Position numbers and translations under genes: made by a program. This document shows, in pieces, positions 1 to 11,499 of a stretch of 64,000 bases of DNA (positions are counted from its first letter, which is position 1; each line of letters opens with the position of its first letter). The notes beneath the pieces are model-generated. The model saw only the letters and a list, made by a program, of their open reading frames with translations. It did not search any database and was not told the DNA's origin. The DNA is taken from contig CAVTIC010000007.1 of the NCBI GenBank assembly GCA_963734685.1, positions 62,001 to 126,000 on the forward strand. Reading direction: 5' to 3'. Origin of the DNA: JAOUEA01 sp963734685. Lineage in GTDB: Bacteria; Actinomycetota; UBA4738; HRBIN12.

Positions 1-884
1 GGCGACGAGAGCTGTTCGCGACCCTGCCCCTGCTCGACCGGAAGAACCGTCAGCGCGAGTACTACCTGAACCGCGTGATCCCGGCGATGCTCGCGGCCGG
101 CGAGAAGGTGACGGCCGTGACCGTCGACACCGGCGGGGCGATGGGCCTGAACTCCCGTGCCGGGCTCGCCGCGGTCGAGGCGGTCGTGCGCGAGCGCGTG
201 AACGCCCGGCACATGGCCGACGGCGTGACCCTCGTCGACCCCGGTGCCACCTACATCGACGTCGACGTGAAGATCGGTGCCGATTCCGTGATCTACCCGA
301 ACACGTTCCTGGAGCGCGGCTCGCGCATCGGCCTCGCGTGCGGCATCGGCCCGTCGGTCGCGATGGCGGCGAGCGAGGTCGGCGACGGGTCGGTGGTGCG
401 GTTCTCGGTGCTCGAGGGCGCGCGCGTCGGACGCGGCTGCGAGGTGGGACCGTTCGCACGCCTGCGGGAGGGAGCGGTACTCGAGGATGGGGCGGAGGTC
501 GGCAACTACGTCGAGGTGAAGGCGACCACGCTCGGCCGGGGGGCCAAGGCGAAGCACCTGACGTACCTCGGCGATGCCGAGATCGGCGAGCGCGCGAACA
601 TCGGCGCGGGTACGGTGACCGTGAACTACGACGGCTACGCGAAACACACGACCGTCGTCGGGGACGGCGCGCGCATCGGTTCGGATACGATGCTGGTGGC
701 GCCGGTGCGAGTCGGCGACAACGCCAACACGGGAGCCGGATCGGTGATCACGACAGACGTCCCTGACGGTGCGCTCGCCGTGGAGCGCGCCGAGCAGCGA
801 ACGATCGAAGGCTACCGGGCACGCAAGGACGAGGAGCACCGCCGCCGGGGCCGCCGGGCCACGACGCCGAGGAGCGAGACGTAG
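1..884 (+). CDS. glmU: Bifunctional UDP-GlcNAc pyrophosphorylase / GlcN-1-P acetyltransferase, 3' part
   Basis: The gene is cut by the window edge and reads in frame from base 3. GlmU acetylates glucosamine-1-phosphate and then uridylates it to UDP-GlcNAc for peptidoglycan. About 293 codons remain. The first residues (ELFATLPLLDRKNRQREYYL) match the end of the uridyltransferase domain, so most of that domain lies upstream. From about base 250 the protein is a run of hexapeptide repeats forming the left-handed beta-helix acetyltransferase domain. KHLTYLGD, with the catalytic histidine, and NYDG, an acceptor-site motif, are both present. The C-terminus is short, basic and arginine-rich (RRRGRRATTPRSET). 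prs follows after 12 bases, so the two are probably co-transcribed. Confidence 0.95.
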   Translation, partial: RRELFATLPLLDRKNRQREYYLNRVIPAMLAAGEKVTAVTVDTGGAMGLNSRAGLAAVEAVVRERVNARHMADGVTLVDPGATYIDVDVKIGADSVIYPNTFLERGSRIGLACGIGPSVAMAASEVGDGSVVRFSVLEGARVGRGCEVGPFARLREGAVLEDGAEVGNYVEVKATTLGRGAKAKHLTYLGDAEIGERANIGAGTVTVNYDGYAKHTTVVGDGARIGSDTMLVAPVRVGDNANTGAGSVITTDVPDGALAVERAEQRTIEGYRARKDEEHRRRGRRATTPRSET

Positions 885-896
885 AGGGAGCGGGCC

Positions 897-1877
897 GTGG
901 AGATCATCACCAAGAAGCGGATGATGCTGTTCACCGGCACCATCCACCCGGCGCTCGGTCACGAGATCGCCGACTGCCTGAGCGTGCCGGTGAGCGAGTC
1001 GGAGCTCCGTCGATTCGCGTCCGGCGAGATCTACTTCCGGGCGAAGGAGAGCGTGCGCGGCGCCGACGTGTTCGTCGTGCAGACCCACTACGACCCGGTG
1101 AACGAAGCCGTGATGGAGCAGCTGATCATGATCGACGCGATGAAGCGCGCGTCGGCCAAGCGCATCTCTGCGGTGATCCCCTACTACGGCTACTCCCGGC
1201 AGGACAAGAAGGCGATGTCGCGCGAGCCGATCAGTGCGAAGCTCGTGGCCGACCTGCTCTCGACCGCCGGCGCCGATCGCGTCGTCAGCGTCGACCTGCA
1301 CTCGGGGCAGATCCAGGGCTACTTCGACTCGCCGTTCGACCACCTCACCGCGCTGCCGATCCTCTCGAACTACCTCGAGAACGAGCTGGGCCTGCACGGC
1401 GACGATCTGGTCGTCGTCGCTCCCGACGCCGGCCGCATCAAGACCGCCGAGAAGCTGCGCGAGTACCTCCACGCCGACCTGGCGTTCCTGTACAAGCGGC
1501 GCTCGCGCACCGAGGCGCACAAGATCGAGGAGATGGCGGTCGTCGGTGAGGTGCAAGGCAGGCCGTGCGTGATCGTCGACGACATGATCGACACCGCGAG
1601 CACGGTGGCGGCAGGCACGAAGGTGCTCGACCAGATGGGCGCCGGACCGATCTACGTCGGCGCGACCCACGGCATCTTCAGCGGGAAGGCGCGTCAGGCC
1701 CTCGAGGAAGCCCCGATCGCCCAGGTCGTCGTCACCAACACGGTGCCGATCCCCGAGGAGCGCCAGTTCGACAAGCTCAAGGTGCTGTCGATCGCCCCGC
1801 TGATCGCGAGCGCGCTGCGAGCCGTCTTCGAGGATTCGAGCGTCAGCGAGATCTTCGGCGGCGCCAACCAGGTCTAG
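897..1877 (+). CDS. prs: Ribose-phosphate pyrophosphokinase
   Basis: It makes PRPP from ribose-5-phosphate and ATP, the precursor for purines, pyrimidines, histidine and tryptophan. It has 326 residues, close to the usual 310-330. The PRPP-binding loop VDDMIDTAST is near residues 227-236, and PYYGYSRQDKK (the ATP and regulatory flexible-loop region) and VDLHSGQIQGYF are intact. The start is GTG at 897, giving MEIITKKRMMLFTG, because the N-terminal strand is part of the fold; the later ATGs at 921 and 924 would remove it. It sits 12 bp behind glmU, the usual actinobacterial arrangement linking UDP-GlcNAc and PRPP supply. Confidence 0.97.
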   Translation: MEIITKKRMMLFTGTIHPALGHEIADCLSVPVSESELRRFASGEIYFRAKESVRGADVFVVQTHYDPVNEAVMEQLIMIDAMKRASAKRISAVIPYYGYSRQDKKAMSREPISAKLVADLLSTAGADRVVSVDLHSGQIQGYFDSPFDHLTALPILSNYLENELGLHGDDLVVVAPDAGRIKTAEKLREYLHADLAFLYKRRSRTEAHKIEEMAVVGEVQGRPCVIVDDMIDTASTVAAGTKVLDQMGAGPIYVGATHGIFSGKARQALEEAPIAQVVVTNTVPIPEERQFDKLKVLSIAPLIASALRAVFEDSSVSEIFGGANQV

Positions 1878-1907
1878 TCTGTGCTGGACTAGCGGCCGGA
1901 GGGGGCA

Positions 1908-3437
1908 TCACGGCGGGTCGATCACTTGACCGTAGTCCTCCCAGGACTGCCGTGGTGAGCGCCGCACGACATCGCCACTCGCGTCGACCGTTTCCAACGT
2001 GCCGGGACCCGAGCCTTCGACGGCCACGATGTAGTACATGCGACCATCCGGCGTCGAGCCGACCGCGATGGCCGGGTACACCCGGCCGTCGCCCGTGACC
2101 ACCCGCGCGGTGACGGCCCCGTTGTTGAGCGGTCCGTGGAAGAACGCATGAGGGGGACCATCCGAACCGAAGCTGCCCCCTTCGCCGCAGTTGCCTCCGC
2201 CACCGACTCCTCCCTCGAGGTTCTCGAAGGAATCGGAGCAACCGGCCCCCCGAGAGATCGAGTACTCCCAGGTGCTGCCGAACGCGTCGAATCGCGCCAC
2301 CACGTAGAGGCCATCCTCGTTCACGAGAACGTCCCTCGCCGATGCGGAGCCCCCCAGCTTCGCGCCGTCCTCGTCGAGTGCGACGGCCCGCGCGGGCACG
2401 TCGGCATCGTAGGAACCGAAGAACAGGTCGAAGTCGAACGGCATGCTCGGCGGGAGGGGCACGACGTTCGCAGCCACCGTCGGAGACCCGTCGTCGGGTC
2501 GAAGCTCGACGACCGCCGCATCCTTCGTGACGGCCCCGAACGTCGGGTCGCCGCCCGCCTGTTCCGCCGCGATGCCGGGCACCCGGAAGCCCTCGATCGC
2601 AGGGCCTCCGTCGGGGCCGACGAGGATCACCTCGGCGTTCGAGACCGACCCTCCCTCGAGCGACGGGCGAGTTTCGAGCCGCCACGGTCCCGCCGCGTTC
2701 GTCCCTCCGGCGATCACGTATGCCGCGTGGACGTGGTCCCCGGACAGGCCGGTCTCGTCGTCGATCTCAAGACCGGCGAGCGAGCGGAAGACCGCCCGGA
2801 CGTCCCCATCCGGGGCAGCGTCGCCGGCTCCGACCCACGCCATGTAGCCGACCCCCCCGTGCTGGAAACGGAAGTACCGCCCCGGACCGCACGGTCCGTC
2901 GTCGGTCGGCGCCCGCTCGTCGATCGGGATCGGCCACGCCGGATCGTGCTGCGCCCCTTCGCTGAAGACGTAGCTCACGACGAGACCCACGCCGTCCGGA
3001 GGGAGGTCGCTGCCGCACACCTCGGCCGCGAGGCCTGGGTCGAAGTTCGTCAGCTGGAGCATCTGGAAGCCCGCCGGCGCCCGGCCGCAGTCGAAGTCGG
3101 CAGCGCACTCGGGGTCGACCAGGCGGACGAGGTAGAGATCGCTGGGACTGGTGATCGTGACGGAGGAGATCGTCGCCGTGCGTTCGTACACCTCGTACCC
3201 GGCCCACGGATCGTCGACCGGCGTCGGCTTCCGATCTCGCCCGGTATCGATCGCCTGAAGCGCGCCCACCGAGCCGACGACGACCGCGAGGACCGTCAAT
3301 CCGCTGACGAGCGCGGTGCCCAGCTGGCGGCGACGGCCACGCTTCCTCACGATCTCGGGCAGCTTCGGCGCCACGGTGCCGACCGAGCCCGCCTTCCTCT
3401 CGAGGAGCTCGCGCAGGTCGCGTTCGACGTCATTCAT
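1908..3437 (-). CDS. Single-pass membrane protein paired with a SigE-type sigma factor (anti-sigma-like)
   Basis: Not assignable to a named family. It has 509 residues: a basic cytoplasmic N-terminus of about 38 residues (MNDVERDLRELLERK), one membrane segment at about 39-62, and a large external part rich in Gly, Asp and Cys, with a Gly/Cys-rich stretch towards the C-terminus. Its ATG overlaps the TGA of the upstream sigma-factor gene by 4 bases (ATGA), so the two are translationally coupled. This layout is typical of sigma/anti-sigma pairs of the SigE family, but no zinc-anti-sigma HxxxCxxC motif is visible, so a regulatory role is inferred from position only. It is convergent with prs, ending 31 bp from its stop. 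Confidence 0.75.
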   Translation of the reverse strand: MNDVERDLRELLERKAGSVGTVAPKLPEIVRKRGRRRQLGTALVSGLTVLAVVVGSVGALQAIDTGRDRKPTPVDDPWAGYEVYERTATISSVTITSPSDLYLVRLVDPECAADFDCGRAPAGFQMLQLTNFDPGLAAEVCGSDLPPDGVGLVVSYVFSEGAQHDPAWPIPIDERAPTDDGPCGPGRYFRFQHGGVGYMAWVGAGDAAPDGDVRAVFRSLAGLEIDDETGLSGDHVHAAYVIAGGTNAAGPWRLETRPSLEGGSVSNAEVILVGPDGGPAIEGFRVPGIAAEQAGGDPTFGAVTKDAAVVELRPDDGSPTVAANVVPLPPSMPFDFDLFFGSYDADVPARAVALDEDGAKLGGSASARDVLVNEDGLYVVARFDAFGSTWEYSISRGAGCSDSFENLEGGVGGGGNCGEGGSFGSDGPPHAFFHGPLNNGAVTARVVTGDGRVYPAIAVGSTPDGRMYYIVAVEGSGPGTLETVDASGDVVRRSPRQSWEDYGQVIDPP

Positions 3438-3979
3438 GCGTCCTCACCTCTGATCAGATCGCGGAGCGACTCGCCGCCGCGGGCCACCAACGACTTCACG
3501 GCCGCGACCGAGCATCCGAGCACTTCGGCGGTCTCCCGCTCGGACAGGTCCTCGTAGTAGCGGAGCACGAGGGCCGCCCGCTGTCGCGACGGCAACCGGC
3601 CGAGCGCTCTCCACAGGTCTTCCCGCGCTCCCACGTCCGGCTGCGACGACACGCGTGCCGCGTTCACCGCGCCCTCTCGCGTCAGCCACGCCCGTTCCAA
3701 ACGGCGGCGCCGCAATCCCGACGTGTGCAGGTTCACGATCGCTCGGCGGAAGTACGCCTCGAACGCGTCGGGCCGCCGCAGGTGCCGGAACCGGCCCACG
3801 CAGCGGATGAACGCCTCCTGCGCCATATCCTCCGCGTGCCCACGGTCGCCGGTGAGCAGGTAGGCAAGGCGCACGCCGCCACCGATGTGGCGCGCGTACA
3901 GCTCGTCGATGCCGCTCTCGACCGCCTCGCCCACCGCGGCCGACGGCTCCTCGACGCCCACACCGGTCCCTTCAGCCAT
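3434..3979 (-). CDS. RNA polymerase sigma factor, SigE family (ECF-type)
   Basis: A 181-residue alternative sigma factor. Region 2 is seen around AYLLTGDRGHAEDMAQEAF and region 4 around LPSRQRAALVLRYYEDLSE followed by ETAEVLGCSVAAVKSLVARG, the helix-turn-helix that reads the -35 element. A longer open frame continues upstream to 4600, but it is antisense to rplY. ATG 3979, preceded by GGGTGAG, gives a protein of normal size starting MAEGTGVGVEE. The coupled downstream membrane protein (1908-3437) is the likely partner. The target promoter is unknown. Confidence 0.9.
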   Translation of the reverse strand: MAEGTGVGVEEPSAAVGEAVESGIDELYARHIGGGVRLAYLLTGDRGHAEDMAQEAFIRCVGRFRHLRRPDAFEAYFRRAIVNLHTSGLRRRRLERAWLTREGAVNAARVSSQPDVGAREDLWRALGRLPSRQRAALVLRYYEDLSERETAEVLGCSVAAVKSLVARGGESLRDLIRGEDA

Positions 3980-4074
3980 CTCACCCGTACAGACGCACGG
4001 CTCCGCCGGAAGGTATCGCGCCCGGCCCCGGAACCCCATACCGAAGGCGCGAGGCGCCGACCTGCAGTTTCCGG

Positions 4075-4080
4075 TACCAT
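4075..4080 (+). promoter_or_regulatory. -10 box for rplY-pth
   Basis: TACCAT lies 52 bases upstream of the rplY ATG, in the 153-bp gap between the divergent sigma-factor and rplY genes. It matches the TANNNT boxes seen throughout the window. No clear -35 element. Confidence 0.4.
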
Positions 4081-4132
4081 CGCGAGGTTCCCGAACCACC
4101 TCCCCACGACTCCGAAGGGCCCCTACTTCATC

Positions 4133-4849
4133 ATGGAAACCAAGCTCACCGCCGAACGACGTTCCGACGCCGGCAAGGGCGTCGCCCGCAAGCTCCGTGC
4201 CGCCGGGAAGGTGCCCGCGGTGCTCTACGGCCAGGGCCTCGACACGACTCCGCTCACCGTCGATGCCCGAGAGCTGAGCCACCTGTTGCACGGAAGCGCC
4301 GGCGGGAACGTGTTGGTCGACCTCGTGGTCGACGGCAAGGAGCACCTCGCGATCCCGCGTGAGGTCCAGCGCGACTACATCCATTCGCGTTTCGTGCACG
4401 TCGACTTCCTCGCGGTGAGCCGCACCCAGACGATCTCGGTGAGCGTGCCCGTGCACGAGACCGGTGAGGCCGTCGGCGTCAAGGAGGGTGGCGTGGTCGA
4501 GCACCACCTGCGCGAGGTGCAGATCGAGTGCCTGCCGCAGGACGTGCCCGACGAGATCGTCATCGACATCTCGAACGTCGAGCTCGGCGACATGGTGCAC
4601 GTGAGCGACCTGGTGGCCCCGAAGGGCGTCACGATCCTCACCAACCTCGAGGACGCCGTGCTGTCGGTCGTCACACCGGCCGCGCTCCGCGTCGAGGCCG
4701 ACCTGTCGGTGCCGGGCGAGGAAGGCATCGAGGTGCCCGCCGAGGCCGAGGCCGAGGCCGAGGCCGAGGGCGAGGAGGTCCTCGCCGGCGAGGGCGTGCC
4801 TGCGGAGGGCGAGGCTCCGGCCGCCGAGGAGGAGGGTGGCGAGGGCTAG
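4133..4849 (+). CDS. rplY: 50S ribosomal protein L25 / general stress protein Ctc
   Basis: The 5S-rRNA-binding L25 protein in its long Ctc (TL5) form, 238 residues. The L25 domain covers about residues 1-92 (METKLTAERRSDAGKGVARK at the start), followed by the beta-barrel TL5 C-terminal domain (about 98-185) and an acidic Glu/Ala tail. The tail is encoded by a GCCGAG hexamer repeat near 4735-4770 that could vary in length by slippage. ATG 4133 begins the conserved domain; upstream frame is antisense to the sigma gene. pth starts 14 bp downstream, the usual partner in translation upkeep. Confidence 0.95.
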   Translation: METKLTAERRSDAGKGVARKLRAAGKVPAVLYGQGLDTTPLTVDARELSHLLHGSAGGNVLVDLVVDGKEHLAIPREVQRDYIHSRFVHVDFLAVSRTQTISVSVPVHETGEAVGVKEGGVVEHHLREVQIECLPQDVPDEIVIDISNVELGDMVHVSDLVAPKGVTILTNLEDAVLSVVTPAALRVEADLSVPGEEGIEVPAEAEAEAEAEGEEVLAGEGVPAEGEAPAAEEEGGEG

Positions 4850-4863
4850 GCCCTGCCACGGGC

Positions 4864-5436
4864 ATGACCTGGCTCGTCGCGGGTCTCGGCAATCCCGGCG
4901 ACCGCTACGCGAACACCCGCCACAACGTCGGCCGCATGGTCGCGGGTGAGCTGGCGCGCAGCTCCGGGGGGCGGTTCAGGAAGGTTCGCTTCCTGCCGGT
5001 GGAGCTCGCCGAGGTGCGCGAGGACAGTGAGCGAGTGCTGCTCGCGGCATCCACCCGCTTCATGAACGAGTCCGGGCCGTCGTACGCGAGCCTCGCGAAC
5101 AAGCACGACGTCGGGCTCGATCACCTGATCGCGGTCTACGACGAGCTCGACATCCCAGCGGGCGAGCTGCGAGTGAAGCTCGGAGGTGGCAGCTCGCACA
5201 ACGGCGTGAAGTCGTTGCAGCAGGCCCTCCGTTCTCGCGAGTTCCTGCACGTGCGCATCGGCATCGGTCGCCCGCCGGGGCGGCAGGACCCGGCCGACTA
5301 CGTGCTGCAGCCGATCGGCAAGAAGCTCGAGCCCGACATCGCGATCTGGGTCGACCACGCGGCCGACGCCATGCGCAGCCTGATCGTGGATGGGCTCGTC
5401 GCCACGCAGGACCGGTTCAACCGGCAGACGCCCTGA
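4864..5436 (+). CDS. pth: Peptidyl-tRNA hydrolase
   Basis: It frees tRNA from stalled peptidyl-tRNAs. It has 190 residues, normal for the family. The N-terminus MTWLVAGLGNPGDRYANTRH carries the conserved GNPG and the catalytic histidine (TRHNVG). FMNESG holds the substrate-binding asparagine, and YDELDIPAGELRVKLGGG holds the aspartate of the active site. The usual GHNG motif reads SHNG. ATG 4864 was chosen because the longer upstream frame runs inside rplY. It lies in one operon with rplY. Confidence 0.96.
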   Translation: MTWLVAGLGNPGDRYANTRHNVGRMVAGELARSSGGRFRKVRFLPVELAEVREDSERVLLAASTRFMNESGPSYASLANKHDVGLDHLIAVYDELDIPAGELRVKLGGGSSHNGVKSLQQALRSREFLHVRIGIGRPPGRQDPADYVLQPIGKKLEPDIAIWVDHAADAMRSLIVDGLVATQDRFNRQTP

Positions 5437-5487
5437 CCCGCGGCGCAGCCGCGCTTCAGTCGCTCGGCCCGTCTCCGATACGAAGGT

Positions 5488-6039
5488 ATGAAGCTCCTGC
5501 TGGCGTCGGTCGTGCTAGCGCTGCTCGTGGGGTTCCTGCTCGGCGGCCGGCTCGCCAACCTGAGCCGGATCCAGCTCCGGTGGACGGGCATCGCGATCGT
5601 CGCGTTCGCGCTCCAGCTCGTGGCGGGGCCAGGCACCGCCCTGCCGCTCGCGTGCCTGTTCCTCTCGTTCGCGCTGCTCGTCGCGTTCGCGATCAGGAAC
5701 CTGAGCGTCGCCGGGTTCTGGCTCATACTCGTCGGCGTCGCGCTCAACTTCACCGTGATCGGTCTGAACGGAGGCATGCCGGTCGGCCAGCTCGCACTCG
5801 AGGTCTCGGGACCGACCGGGGCACTTCACGGTCTCGAGCGGAACCCGCCTCCCACGCACCACCTCGAGAGGTCTGATGATGTCGCGGTGATCCTCGGCGA
5901 CGTGATCGCCCTCCCGCAGCCGGTGGGTCTCGCCATCAGCGTCGGCGACATCCTCACGTACGCGGGTCTCGGGGTCGTGATCGTCGCCGGCATGCTGTCC
6001 GCCGAGGACCCAGCGGTGCTGGAACGTGTCCGGTCCTGA
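5488..6039 (+). CDS. DUF5317 family membrane protein
   Basis: A 183-residue integral membrane protein of unknown function matching the DUF5317 pattern: very hydrophobic, about five membrane segments, with the central motif LNFTVIGLNGGMPV that I associate with this family. It begins MKLLLASVVLALLVGFLLGG. The position between pth and mfd is shared with other deep-branching actinobacteria, as far as I recall. No catalytic residues stand out. Confidence 0.8.
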   Translation: MKLLLASVVLALLVGFLLGGRLANLSRIQLRWTGIAIVAFALQLVAGPGTALPLACLFLSFALLVAFAIRNLSVAGFWLILVGVALNFTVIGLNGGMPVGQLALEVSGPTGALHGLERNPPPTHHLERSDDVAVILGDVIALPQPVGLAISVGDILTYAGLGVVIVAGMLSAEDPAVLERVRS

Positions 6040-6076
6040 CGCGGGCGCGCCGGAACCAGACGCCGAGTGACGCGAC

Positions 6077-6082
6077 TACACT
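6077..6082 (+). promoter_or_regulatory. -10 box for mfd
   Basis: TACACT sits 42 bases upstream of the mfd ATG, just after the end of the DUF5317 gene. No good -35 partner is visible. Confidence 0.4.
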
Positions 6083-6124
6083 CACCGGTCGAGGCCCGGC
6101 GCGCCGCGTCGAGGCCTGTTCGCG

Positions 6125-9493
<3,369 letters not shown>

Positions 9494-9581
9494 GCGCCGG
9501 GCGAGATCCGCCGCCGGAGATGCTCAGATGACGTTCGTGTGTCGGGCCGTCGGAGCCCCCGGCCGTCACGACGGGAGCCCG

Positions 9582-9587
9582 TAGACT
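9582..9587 (+). promoter_or_regulatory. -10 box of a leaderless promoter (PpiC lipoprotein)
   Basis: TAGACT ends 8 bases before the GTG at 9596, so transcription would begin at or next to the start codon. This supports the GTG start over the longer frame. Confidence 0.45.
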
Positions 9588-9595
9588 GGTCGCTC

Positions 9596-10633
9596 GTGAA
9601 TCCCCGAACGCTCCGCCTCATCGCCCTGCCCGTGATCGCCGCCGCGTTCCTCGCGGCGTGCAGCTCGGGGCCGTCTCCCGCCGCGACCGTGGGCGAGGCC
9701 GGTATCACCGACGCTGAGCTGTCCCAGGAGGCGAAGCTGTTCACGTTCCTCGCGGCCCTGAACCAGCAGGAATGCGGGGGCCCTCCGCCCGAAGGTGAGA
9801 CCCAGGAAGCGGTATGCAACCGGTTCACCCTGGGCAACCTGATCCAGGGGACCTTCGTCCGGGACTACGCGGCGGCGAACGACATCACCGTCAAGGACTC
9901 CGAGGTCGCCGACATCATCGCCAAACTCGACCAACAGCTCACCGCGGAGGCCGTCGACGGTGAGCTCGAGAAGTTCAAGCTCACCCGCACCGACCTTCAG
10001 GCGTTGGCGGAGGAGGTGCTGCTCTTCCAGGCGGTGCAAGGAGTCGTCGTGAAGGGATTCAACGACGAGCAGCTCAAGAAGGTCTACGAGGACGAGATCC
10101 TGCGATTCAGCACGATCGATGCCCTCCACATCCTGGTCGACACCGAGGCCGAGGCCCAGGACGTCTACGAGCAGGTGACGGCGCCGGGCGCCACCCGGAA
10201 GACGTTCGAGGATCTCGCGAAGGAGGTCTCGACCGACACCGGCTCCGGCGCGAAGGGCGGCAGCCTCGGCCAGGCGGCGGCCTCCACCTACGTGCCGGAG
10301 TTCGGCGAGGCCGCGGCCGCGCTCTCGCCGGGGGAGATCAGCGAGCCGGTGCAGAGCGAGTTCGGGTGGCACGTGATCTACCTCGTCGACGAGCAGGTCA
10401 CGCCCTTCGAGGAGGCCAAGACCCAGTTGGTCGACGGGGAGCCGGGCACGTTGTTCACCGCCTGGCTCCGTGATCAGGCCGAGACCGAGGGCGTCGAGGT
10501 CAACCCGAAGTATGGGCGGTACGACATCGAGACCCTGACCGTCGTCGCGGTCGACAGCACCGATCCGAGCGCGTCGAGCGGCCCCCCCGACGGCGCCCCG
10601 AGCGACGGTGACGAGGGCACGCCCGCGCCGTGA
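9596..10633 (+). CDS. Secreted peptidyl-prolyl isomerase lipoprotein (PpiC/SurA type)
   Basis: A parvulin-type foldase attached outside the membrane. From GTG 9596 it has 345 residues and a lipoprotein signal peptide (PRTLRLIALPVIAAAFLAAC) whose lipobox LAAC precedes the modified cysteine. A SurA-like N-terminal region is followed by a PpiC domain at about residues 175-275 (ALHILVDTEAEAQDVYEQV, FGWHVIYLVD). The C-terminus is low-complexity (Ser/Pro/Asp). Its TGA overlaps the GTG of mazG (GTGA). Confidence 0.9.
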   Translation: MNPRTLRLIALPVIAAAFLAACSSGPSPAATVGEAGITDAELSQEAKLFTFLAALNQQECGGPPPEGETQEAVCNRFTLGNLIQGTFVRDYAAANDITVKDSEVADIIAKLDQQLTAEAVDGELEKFKLTRTDLQALAEEVLLFQAVQGVVVKGFNDEQLKKVYEDEILRFSTIDALHILVDTEAEAQDVYEQVTAPGATRKTFEDLAKEVSTDTGSGAKGGSLGQAAASTYVPEFGEAAAALSPGEISEPVQSEFGWHVIYLVDEQVTPFEEAKTQLVDGEPGTLFTAWLRDQAETEGVEVNPKYGRYDIETLTVVAVDSTDPSASSGPPDGAPSDGDEGTPAP

Positions 10634-11454
10634 CCGAACCGCCCTCGCGCGCCGGCGATCTGCTCGCTCACGTTCCCGAGGGCCCGGTTCCCAGCTCCCA
10701 ACAGGGTGAGCGCGTGCTCGACCTCGTGCGGGTCATGGCACGGCTCCGCGGCCCCGGCGGATGCCCGTGGGACGCCGAGCAGACCCATCAGACCCTGGCT
10801 CGACACCTGCTCGAGGAGACGCACGAGCTGCTCGAGGCGATCGACGCCGACGACGACGACGCGATGCGGGACGAGCTCGGCGATGTGCTCCTGCAGGTCG
10901 TCTTCCATGCGCAGATGGCCGCCGACGACGGCCGGTGGGATGTGGACGACGTCGCCGAAGGGCTGGTTGCCAAGCTCGTGTACCGCCACCCACACGTCTT
11001 CGGTCAGGTCGAGGTCGCCGGCGCGGACGAAGTGCTCGTGAACTGGGAGAAGCTCAAGGTCGCCGAAGCGGGGCAGCGAGCAGCCGTCGACGACGACATC
11101 CCGGCGTCCCTCCCGTCGCTCGCCCGTGCCGCGAAGGTGCAGCGCCGTGCCGCTGGTTGGGGGTTCGAGTGGCGCTCGGTCGATGCGGCCGTCGAGGCCC
11201 TGCGGGAGGAGGTCGAGGAGCTCGCCGCCGCGACCGATCCGGCGGACGCTGAGGACGAGGTCGGAGACGTGCTGTTCGCGACGGTCGCTCTCGCGAGGAA
11301 GCTCGGCGTCGACGCCGAGAGCGCACTGCGCCGCACCGTGCGCACCTTCTCCGATCGGTACGAGCGGTTCGTCGCGCTCGCCGCCGAGCGTGGCCTCGAC
11401 GTCGAGAGCGCCGACGAGTCCGAGCTGCGGGCTCTGTTCCGTGAGGCTCGGTAG
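10630..11454 (+). CDS. mazG: Nucleoside triphosphate pyrophosphohydrolase MazG
   Basis: It hydrolyses (d)NTPs to monophosphates, removing damaged nucleotides and lowering ppGpp stress. It has 274 residues with two MazG domains. The first carries GGCPWDAEQTHQTLARHLLE then EETHELLEAID and DELGDVLLQVVFHAQ (the EExxE...ExxD metal site). The second is around VEALREEVEELAAATDP and EDEVGDVLFATVALA. The GTG start overlaps the stop of the PpiC gene. Its last codons (FREAR, stop) lie in the first copy of a 31-bp tandem duplication. Confidence 0.95.
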   Translation: MTEPPSRAGDLLAHVPEGPVPSSQQGERVLDLVRVMARLRGPGGCPWDAEQTHQTLARHLLEETHELLEAIDADDDDAMRDELGDVLLQVVFHAQMAADDGRWDVDDVAEGLVAKLVYRHPHVFGQVEVAGADEVLVNWEKLKVAEAGQRAAVDDDIPASLPSLARAAKVQRRAAGWGFEWRSVDAAVEALREEVEELAAATDPADAEDEVGDVLFATVALARKLGVDAESALRRTVRTFSDRYERFVALAAERGLDVESADESELRALFREAR

Positions 11455-11499
11455 ACGCGTGCGCCATCTCCGTGAGGCTCGGTAGACGCGTGCGCCATC
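11438..11499. repeat. Perfect 31-bp tandem duplication at the mazG / threonine-dehydratase junction
   Basis: Bases 11438-11468 are repeated exactly at 11469-11499. The unit contains the end of mazG with its TAG and the GTG start plus first codons of the next gene. In copy 1 that GTG frame stops at once; only copy 2 leads into the dehydratase. Before the duplication the two genes would have overlapped. Confidence 0.97.
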
